Shown here in pieces: positions 6,286-12,107 of a DNA stretch of 13,924 nt. The stretch spans positions 1-13,924 of the forward strand of contig CALAFV010000300.1 in NCBI GenBank assembly GCA_937891445.1, read 5' to 3'. Below the pieces are notes generated by a model. The model was not told the DNA's origin. It worked only from the letters and a program-made list of their open reading frames with translations, and did not search any database. Position 1 is the first letter of the stretch, and the number at the start of each line of letters is the position of its first letter. The DNA comes from an uncultured Phycisphaerales bacterium. Its GTDB lineage: Bacteria; Planctomycetota; Phycisphaerae; Phycisphaerales; UBA1924. Position numbers and translations under genes: made by a program.

Positions 6286-7280
6286 GGGCTCGTGCCCTCC
6301 CCGGGCTGATCGGAAGTCTGTCCCCCCTCCCCCGCCGTTCCCCCCGCCTCCCGCGCGCCGCCGCCCTGCCCTGCCGCGAGGCGGCGGGCCACCCAGCGGT
6401 GGCGCTCGGCGTAAAAGAGCCAGCCGATGAAGCCTCCCAGGAGCAGGACGGTCGCGGCGCCCGCGGCCTGCATGAGGCGCATCGCCCGCAGCACGTAGCC
6501 GCCCTGGGAGGGGTCGAAGTGGTAGCACCACAGCAGGAAGCGGTCGGTGAGCGAGCCGATCCGGCCGTCGGCGGCCTCGACCAGGGCCAGGCGCAGGTCG
6601 CGGACCGGGTAGGTCAGGCCGGTGAGGTAGCGGGAAATCGTGCCGTCCGGCGTGAGGACGATGATGACGGCGCCGTGGGAGTACTCGCCGGAGTCGGGGA
6701 GGTAGCGGTACGGGAAGCCCAGGGCGTCGGCCAGGGCGCGGCTGTTGGCGGCCGGGCCGGTGAGGAAGGACATCCCGGCACGGATGGAGTCGTCGATGGT
6801 GCGCTCGTAGGCCATGAGCGCATCGTTCTTCTTGCGCTCGGCGTCGATGGGCTGGTCGCGCGGGTCGAAGGAGACGAACAGCGCGTCGTAGTCGGTGCCG
6901 ACCGTGAGGTCGTCCAGGCCGCGGAAGGACTCGATCGTCTCCTCAACGACCTTGGGGCACAGCAGCGGGCACCGGAAGTACATCATCACAACGACCACCG
7001 GCCGGCGGCTCCCCTCGCGCGGGCCGGGGCGGTTGAACAGGTCGCCCAGGCGCACGGGCTTGCCGGAGGAGTCGGTGAACTGCAGGTCGAGGGGGATGGT
7101 GTTCCCGGTGTTGTCCTGGAGTTCCAGGCCGCGGACCTGCTCGGGGAGTTCGTTGCGGATGATCTGGGCCCGAGCGCCGGGAGCGACGCCGAGCGCCGCC
7201 GCCACGGCCAGCGCGCACGCGGCCAGCAGCCGCGTGAAGCGGCTGGTGCGGGCGGCGGGCTGGGTCGGGCGGTCGATCAC
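6282..7280 (-). CDS. sco: SCO1/SenC-type copper chaperone with C-terminal membrane anchor
   Basis: This thioredoxin-fold protein delivers copper to, or reduces, the CuA cysteines of CoxB on the outer face of the membrane. A signal peptide is visible at 1-38 (Arg-rich start, Ala/Leu core, cleavage after ARA). The copper motif is CPLLC at C104/C108 (YFRCPLLCP) and the distal His ligand is H202 in YSHGAVIIVL, within the usual order DLF, CxxxC, FVSFDP, LTPDG. A second hydrophobic segment at about 272-290 anchors the C-terminus, as in the longer 'CYxxDP' SCO variant (WCYHFDP at 251-257). The last 30 residues are low complexity. The start is GTG at 7278-7280, without a clear ribosome site, 13 bases after the preceding gene. 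The end overlaps coxB, which fits co-expression of chaperone and target. Confidence 0.94.
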   Translation of the reverse strand: MIDRPTQPAARTSRFTRLLAACALAVAAALGVAPGARAQIIRNELPEQVRGLELQDNTGNTIPLDLQFTDSSGKPVRLGDLFNRPGPREGSRRPVVVVMMYFRCPLLCPKVVEETIESFRGLDDLTVGTDYDALFVSFDPRDQPIDAERKKNDALMAYERTIDDSIRAGMSFLTGPAANSRALADALGFPYRYLPDSGEYSHGAVIIVLTPDGTISRYLTGLTYPVRDLRLALVEAADGRIGSLTDRFLLWCYHFDPSQGGYVLRAMRLMQAAGAATVLLLGGFIGWLFYAERHRWVARRLAAGQGGGAREAGGTAGEGGQTSDQPGEGTSP

Positions 7281-7293
7281 GGTTGGTGCGGAG

Positions 7294-7728
7294 TTACTGG
7301 GGGTTTTGTGAGGCCGAGCCGGAACGATAGTGCGAGACGTACTGATCGATCACGCGCCGGCGGGCGGTCTCGATCGGGAGTTGGACGAAGCCCTTGGACT
7401 CATCCGCCCAGACGTAGCCGCGCTGCAGGCGGTCGTTCGCGTCCTGGCGGGCGCGGAGCACCTCGGCCTCCAGGCCGTGCTGCTCGGCGAGGTCGAGCTG
7501 GTGGATGGTGTAGGAGAGGTAGTAGAGGTACACGGCGAGCGTCGCGATGATGACGATGACGAAGGCGAGGAAGCCGGCGGCCATGACGCGGCCGGGGTTG
7601 GCCAACTCGCCGTGGGCGTGCTGAGGCCGCTCCTCGGCGGTGGTGTGGCGGTGCCACTCGTCCGGCGGGTCGTGCATGTCGGGCGTGTGGCCGACGGGGT
7701 GCGTGTGGTTGTGCGGGTCGCTGACCAT
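7294..7728 (-). CDS. Small His-rich single-TM protein between actF and sco
   Basis: This 144-aa protein has nine histidines in its first 40 residues (for example HNHTH at 6-10 and HRH at 26-28), one membrane helix at about 49-72, and a soluble C-terminal part. After a helical stretch (HQLDLAEQHGLEAEVLRARQ), the C-terminal motif GYVWADESKGFVQLPIETAR (104-123) resembles a 'G.VRIPI..AM' pattern that I recall in small proteins of ACIII/oxidase operons, but no biochemical role is known to me. ATG 7726-7728 has AGGA 8 bases upstream; the gene lies 41 bases after actF and 13 before sco. Between the last ACIII subunit and a copper chaperone, it could be an accessory subunit linking the complexes or help copper delivery. 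Both ideas are inference. Confidence 0.85.
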   Translation of the reverse strand: MVSDPHNHTHPVGHTPDMHDPPDEWHRHTTAEERPQHAHGELANPGRVMAAGFLAFVIVIIATLAVYLYYLSYTIHQLDLAEQHGLEAEVLRARQDANDRLQRGYVWADESKGFVQLPIETARRRVIDQYVSHYRSGSASQNPQ

Positions 7729-7769
7729 GGGGGTGGTCCTTCAGTCGTGTCTTCGCCGGCGGCGGGGTC

Positions 7770-9062
7770 TCAGACGTAGTTCTTGTGCTCCAGGGCCTCG
7801 GCCAGGCGCGGGTCGCGCAGCGGGACGAGGGGCGTGCTGACGGCCCGCTTGGCAACGGCGCCGAGGAAGAGGCAGACCGGCCCGAGGATGCCGAAGAGGT
7901 CCAGCCACCAGTACCGCATGCCGGTGCTGCCGTGGTACGCCTCGACGGTCTCGGTGAGCACCGGGCGGACCATGAAGAACAGGTCGGCGGCGTGCATGAC
8001 CAGCAGCCACGCGGCGACCGAGCCGATCAGCAGCATGTTGCGCTTCACGCCGCGGAAGAGCAGCACCAGGAACGGCGCCAGGAAGTGGCCGAGGCAGAGC
8101 AGGTAGAAGAGGTTCTCCCACCCGTGCTGCTTGCGGAGGATGTACCAGGCGGTCTCTTCGGGGATGTTGGAGTACCAGATCAGGAAGTACTGGCAGAAGG
8201 CGATGTAGGCCCAGAAGACCGTGAACGCGAGCACGAGTTTGCCCAGGTCGTGGAAGTGCTCGGCGGTGACCATGCCCTTGAGCGCGCCCGCGCGGCGGAC
8301 CAGGGCGAGCGTGACCACCAGGAGGCAGGTGCCCGAGAGGATGTTGCCCGCGAAGAAGTAGACGCCCCACATGGTGCTGAACCAGTGGAACTGCATCGAC
8401 ATGATCCAGTGGAAGGCGGCGAAGGCGGTCGTGAGGGCGTAGAGCAGCAGGCCGAAGGAGGAGATCCAGCGGGCCTTGGCGGTCAGTTCGCGGTCGCCGG
8501 TCTCGTCCTGCTTGCGGCTGATGCGGTAGAGGCTGACGCCCAGGAAGGACCAGATGCCGAAGTAGACGATCGAGGCGACGACGAACGTCCAGGGGTTGAG
8601 GAAGGGCTGCTTCGTCTGGGCCAGCACGTCGGTCTGGGTGATCCCCGGCTTGAGCCAGCCGAAGAGCGCCCCGCGGGTCCAGCCCAGTTCGGCGATGAGC
8701 ACCGGCGCGCCGAGGATCGCGACCACCGGCATCAGGCCGGCGACGTTTTCCAACTGGCGGCGGACCGTGGCGGCCCAGCCGGCGTTGAACTGGTTGAAGA
8801 TCATCACCAGCCCGAGCGAGCCCAGCGCGAGGCTCAGGGCGTAGAGGAACCCGACGTGGTACGACGCCAGCGCGTGGGCGGCGCCGACCGAGCCGGCGCC
8901 GATCACGGTGAAGACGATGCAGACCGCGCCGAGGAAGAAGAGCGCCGTGGGCAGGATCTTCAGCGCGCCGCCCGGGATCGTCGCCTGCTCGGCGGGGATC
9001 GTCACCGGCGGGATCCGCTGCGCCTCGCCGAGGTCGTGGATGGAAGCGGGGTGAGCGCTCAT
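7770..9062 (-). CDS. actF: Alternative complex III subunit ActF (NrfD-like membrane protein)
   Basis: ActF is the second NrfD/PsrC-like polytopic subunit of ACIII, the quinol:cytochrome c oxidoreductase. It is 430 aa with about ten membrane helices. Recognisable stretches are QFNAGWAATVRR (91-102), HWFSTMWGVYFFAG (226-239) and HDLGKLVLAFTVFWAYIAF (271-289), followed by QYFLIWYSNIPEETAWY (291-307), all characteristic of ActF. The start is ATG 9060-9062, overlapping the actE stop as ATGA, with AGGAGGG 6 bases upstream (9069-9075) inside actE. A longer frame to 9251 would overlap actE by about 190 bases and adds an unrelated Arg-rich leader, so I reject it. At 217-225 the sequence FHWIMSMQF differs from the FDWxMSLEP I remember, with His and Gln in place of two acidic residues. 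Confidence 0.95.
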   Translation of the reverse strand: MSAHPASIHDLGEAQRIPPVTIPAEQATIPGGALKILPTALFFLGAVCIVFTVIGAGSVGAAHALASYHVGFLYALSLALGSLGLVMIFNQFNAGWAATVRRQLENVAGLMPVVAILGAPVLIAELGWTRGALFGWLKPGITQTDVLAQTKQPFLNPWTFVVASIVYFGIWSFLGVSLYRISRKQDETGDRELTAKARWISSFGLLLYALTTAFAAFHWIMSMQFHWFSTMWGVYFFAGNILSGTCLLVVTLALVRRAGALKGMVTAEHFHDLGKLVLAFTVFWAYIAFCQYFLIWYSNIPEETAWYILRKQHGWENLFYLLCLGHFLAPFLVLLFRGVKRNMLLIGSVAAWLLVMHAADLFFMVRPVLTETVEAYHGSTGMRYWWLDLFGILGPVCLFLGAVAKRAVSTPLVPLRDPRLAEALEHKNYV

Positions 9063-9898
9063 CGGCCGCCCTCCTGCTGCTGCTGATCCGGCGTGCTCCC
9101 GCCGCCGGCTGGTGGTGTCGTGCCGCCCTGGGCGGGCTGCGGCCGCGTCGTGCGGGTCCGCTCGAGGCGGTCCTTCACGTCCGCGGGGAGTTGCCCCAGA
9201 TCCGTGGTCCAGGATTCCTGCAGGACGCGGACGTAGGCGACGATCGCCCACGCCTCCTTCTCATCCACGGCGTGGCCGTAGGCGGGCATCTTCACGGCGC
9301 CGGTCTGGTCCACCAGCCCGTTGCGGATCACGTCGAAGATGTGGCCGTCGCGGGCGGTGGGCTGGGAGCGGTCGGTGTACTTCTCGTCGTGCCAGTCGGG
9401 GAGCGGGTACGACCAGCGGCCGCCGACGGGGCCCTTGCCGTCGCCGGTGTAGTTGTGGCAGACGGCGCAGTAGATCGTGAAGCGCTCCTTGCCGACCTCG
9501 AGCATGCGGGCCATCGCCTGGCCGGTGTCCTCGCCCGGGGCGCGGAAGGCGTCGATCGCGCTCTGCGGCATCCAGACGAGTTTCTCGCCGTCGGGGCCGA
9601 TGCCGCGGTAGAACGCCGGGTCGTCCTTGAGGAACCCGGACCGGTCGGCCGCGGACGCGTCGGTCGAGCGGCCGAAGGCGACGGCGCCGGCCACGGCGGG
9701 GCGCATCGTCCGGCCGTCGGCGAAGAACTGCGACCCCTCCTGCGGACGCCACTTGGGCTGATCGTCCATGTCGGGGAAGAACTGGCGCGGCGGATCGTCG
9801 CTGCGCTCCCCGCGGCACCCCCCCGCTCCCAGAGCCAGGAGGCCGGCGGCGGTGGCCGCGAGCAGCCTGGCGGCGATCGTGCTCGGTGCGTGCTGCAC
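9059..9898 (-). CDS. actE: Alternative complex III subunit ActE (monoheme c lipoprotein)
   Basis: ActE is the small cytochrome c subunit of ACIII on the periplasmic face, passing electrons towards the oxidase. The 279-aa protein begins with a hydrophobic signal ending in LALGAGGC, a lipobox with Cys28 as the likely lipidated residue. MDDQPKW (44-50) matches the conserved segment of ActE proteins. The heme site is CAVCH (144-148) and the axial ligand is probably M204 in VKMPAYG. After about residue 240 the chain becomes Pro/Gly/Gln-rich and ends in DQQQQEGGR, much like the CoxB tail. The start is GTG 9896-9898, supported by GGAGGAG (9905-9911) 6 bases upstream within the last codons of actD. 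The gene is 3 bases after actD and overlaps actF by 4. Confidence 0.95.
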   Translation of the reverse strand: MQHAPSTIAARLLAATAAGLLALGAGGCRGERSDDPPRQFFPDMDDQPKWRPQEGSQFFADGRTMRPAVAGAVAFGRSTDASAADRSGFLKDDPAFYRGIGPDGEKLVWMPQSAIDAFRAPGEDTGQAMARMLEVGKERFTIYCAVCHNYTGDGKGPVGGRWSYPLPDWHDEKYTDRSQPTARDGHIFDVIRNGLVDQTGAVKMPAYGHAVDEKEAWAIVAYVRVLQESWTTDLGQLPADVKDRLERTRTTRPQPAQGGTTPPAGGGSTPDQQQQEGGR

Positions 9899-9901
9899 GG
9901 C

Positions 9902-10477
9902 TTACTCCTCCACCAGTTCGATGGCGACGGCCCCGGCCTTCTCAAGCAGGGAGCGCGTGGCGGCGGGGTCGAACTTCGGGTCGCGGGCCTCGATGGCGAT
10001 GATGAACTTGTCGTCGCTGACGCGGAGGAACCGCTCCTTCTTCAGCAGCGGGTGGTACCACATCGGCAGGCGGTTGAAGGCGAGCATCCCGAAGAGGGCG
10101 CTGAAGGCGGTGAAGAGCACGCCCACCTCGAAGGTGATCGGGACGAACTGCTCCCAGGCGTTGGTCGGCTTGCCCTGCACGACCAGCGGGTAGGCGACGT
10201 CGGAGATCCACCACTGCATCAGGTAGCCCAGGCCGGCGCCCGTGAGGCCCAGGATGCCGACCACCAGGGGGAGCTTCGTGTCGGGGTTGCCCATCGCCTC
10301 GTCCATGCCGTGGACGGGGAAGGGGCTGTAGACGTCCCAGCGCCGGTAGCCGGCGTCGCGGACCTTCTCGGCGGCGTGGTAGAGGTCGGCCGGCGTGGCG
10401 AACTCCGCCATCATGCCGTAGACGCGCTCGCCGGTGGGCGTCTTGTAGACCTTCGGGTTCTTCGGTGCTCGGGCCAT
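9902..10477 (-). CDS. actD: Alternative complex III subunit ActD (DUF3341)
   Basis: ActD is a small membrane subunit of ACIII without a cofactor, belonging to DUF3341. The 191-aa protein has an N-terminal soluble domain with the family's typical opening: VYGMMAEFATPADLYHAAEK (19-38), then YRRWDVYSPFPVHGMDEAMG (44-63). Two membrane helices at about 69-90 and 110-133 follow, then LPMWYHPLLK (137-146) and a C-terminal soluble segment ending VEE. Length and order agree with ActD from other ACIII operons. ATG 10475-10477 has GGAG 8 bases upstream; the 43-base gap after actC holds only a small GC hairpin. The last codons carry the ribosome site of actE, so the two genes are tightly linked. Confidence 0.94.
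   Translation of the reverse strand: MARAPKNPKVYKTPTGERVYGMMAEFATPADLYHAAEKVRDAGYRRWDVYSPFPVHGMDEAMGNPDTKLPLVVGILGLTGAGLGYLMQWWISDVAYPLVVQGKPTNAWEQFVPITFEVGVLFTAFSALFGMLAFNRLPMWYHPLLKKERFLRVSDDKFIIAIEARDPKFDPAATRSLLEKAGAVAIELVEE
9905..9911 (-). promoter_or_regulatory. Shine-Dalgarno that decides the GTG start of actE
   Basis: GGAGGAG lies 6 bases upstream of the actE GTG and is read as part of the final VEE codons of actD. Since no ATG start precedes the signal peptide in this frame, this site is the main support for the GTG start. Confidence 0.8.
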
Positions 10478-10520
10478 GCGCGGCTCCGGTTGTCTCGATG
10501 GCGCCCGTCGGGGCGTGGGG

Positions 10521-12107
10521 TCAGTGGCTGTGCTCGGCGTGCTTCCCGTGGCCGTGGTGCGGCGAGGCCTGGGGGAGGACGTTCTTGATCTCGCTCATCG
10601 CGAAGACGGGGAGGAAGCGGAGGAACAGGAGGAAGAGCGTCGTGAAGATGCCGATGGTGCCCACGAAGGTGAGGATGTCCACCGGGGTCGGGTAGAACAT
10701 GCCCCACTCGCCGGGGATGAACGCGCGGTGGAGGCTCGTGACGATGATCACGAAACGCTCGAACCACATGCCGACGGTGACGGCCAGGCACACCAGCCAG
10801 ATCACCAGCGGGTTGGTCCGCAGGCTGCGCACCCAGAAGACCTGGGGGCTGACGACGTTGCACAGGATCATCGTCCAGTAGGCCCACCAGTACGGGGCGC
10901 CCCGCTCGCTGAGCCAGGTGGGCAGGGCGCGGTTGAAGGCGAAGACGTCGCGCTCGTAGGTGTTGCCGCTGTACCAGGCGATGAAGAACTCCATCGAGTA
11001 CGCGAAGCCGACCATCATGCCCGTGACCAGGGTCACCTTGGACATGTTCTCCAGGTGGCGCAGCGTGATGAGGTCCTTCATGTTGGGGAACAACTCGCGG
11101 GCCGGGATCATCAGCAGCATCACCATGGCGAAGCCGCCGAAGATGGCGCCCGCGACGAAGTAGGGCGGGAAGATCGTCGTGTGCCACCCGGGCAGGACCG
11201 AGGTGGCGAAGTCGAAGGACACGATCGAGTGCACGCTGAGCACCAGCGGCGTGCTGATGCCCGCGAGCATGAGGTAGGCCTTCTCGTAGTTCTGCCAGTG
11301 CCGCTGGCTGAAGCGCCACCCCAGGGCCAGCAGGCCGTAGATGAACGCCCGCAGGCGGTCGGCGGTGATCGAAAGGAACGGCAGCAGCGGCTTGCCGGGG
11401 CCCTTCTGCAGGCGGAGCACGGCCCGGTCGCGGAGCGTCGCGAAGTCCGGGATCATGCCCATGTACCAGAACAGCAGCGACACCGTGCCGTAGGTGCTCA
11501 CCGCGAAGAGGTCCCACAGCAGCGGCGAGCGGAAGTTGGGCCAGATCGCGTTGGAGTTGGGCAGCGGGAACATCATCCACGCCATCCAGGCGCGGCCGAC
11601 GTGGATGCCCGGGTAGGTCGCGGCGCAGATGACCGCGAAGATCGTCATCGCCTCCGCCGCGCGGTTGATGCTCGTGCGCCACTTCTGCTTCAGGAGGCAG
11701 AGGATGGCGCTGATGAGCGTGCCGGCGTGGCCGATACCGATCCAGAAGACGAAGTTGGTGATGTCCCAGGCCCAGCCGACCTGGTTGTTCAGGCCCCAGA
11801 CGCCGACGCCGGTGATGATCAGGTACGCGATCATCGCCGTGCCGAGGCCGGCGATCGTCGCCGTGAGCCCGAAGACCGGCAGCCACCACCGCCCCGGCCC
11901 CTGCTCGGCGTAGCCGCAGACGATGTTGGTCACGTCGTGGAAGGACCGGCGGCCGAGGACCAGCGGCCCGCGGTAGCCGGGATCGTCCACGAGGGAACCG
12001 TCACCCGTCTCCGGGTCCCACTGGTGCGGGGCTTCGGGGGGCTGCGCCTGGCCCGCCATGCGGGCGGCGGCGATCTGGTCGGGGTGCTCGGGGGGGTGAT
12101 CCCTCAT
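10521..12107 (-). CDS. actC: Alternative complex III subunit ActC (NrfD/PsrC-like quinol-oxidising membrane protein)
   Basis: ActC is the main quinol-oxidising membrane subunit of ACIII, docking against ActB. The 528-aa protein has about ten membrane helices after a 70-residue soluble N-terminus. Strong family stretches are VGWAWDITNFVFWIGIGHAG (110-129), QKWRTSINRAAEAMTIFAV (141-159), TYPGIHVGRAW (164-174) and SPLLWDLFAVSTYGTVS (194-210). D115, H127, H169 and D199 are conserved polar membrane residues of the kind proposed for quinol binding and proton transfer. The C-terminus is His-rich (HHGHGKHAEHSH, 517-528). ATG 12105-12107 overlaps the actB stop as ATGA, and GGAGG (12114-12118) inside actB provides the ribosome site, so translation is coupled. 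Confidence 0.97.
   Translation of the reverse strand: MRDHPPEHPDQIAAARMAGQAQPPEAPHQWDPETGDGSLVDDPGYRGPLVLGRRSFHDVTNIVCGYAEQGPGRWWLPVFGLTATIAGLGTAMIAYLIITGVGVWGLNNQVGWAWDITNFVFWIGIGHAGTLISAILCLLKQKWRTSINRAAEAMTIFAVICAATYPGIHVGRAWMAWMMFPLPNSNAIWPNFRSPLLWDLFAVSTYGTVSLLFWYMGMIPDFATLRDRAVLRLQKGPGKPLLPFLSITADRLRAFIYGLLALGWRFSQRHWQNYEKAYLMLAGISTPLVLSVHSIVSFDFATSVLPGWHTTIFPPYFVAGAIFGGFAMVMLLMIPARELFPNMKDLITLRHLENMSKVTLVTGMMVGFAYSMEFFIAWYSGNTYERDVFAFNRALPTWLSERGAPYWWAYWTMILCNVVSPQVFWVRSLRTNPLVIWLVCLAVTVGMWFERFVIIVTSLHRAFIPGEWGMFYPTPVDILTFVGTIGIFTTLFLLFLRFLPVFAMSEIKNVLPQASPHHGHGKHAEHSH

Noticed and set aside
9063..9251. N-terminal extension of actF
   Set aside because: It would overlap actE by about 190 bases, has an Arg/Pro-rich composition unlike any ActF, and ignores the well-placed ribosome site of the ATG at 9062.
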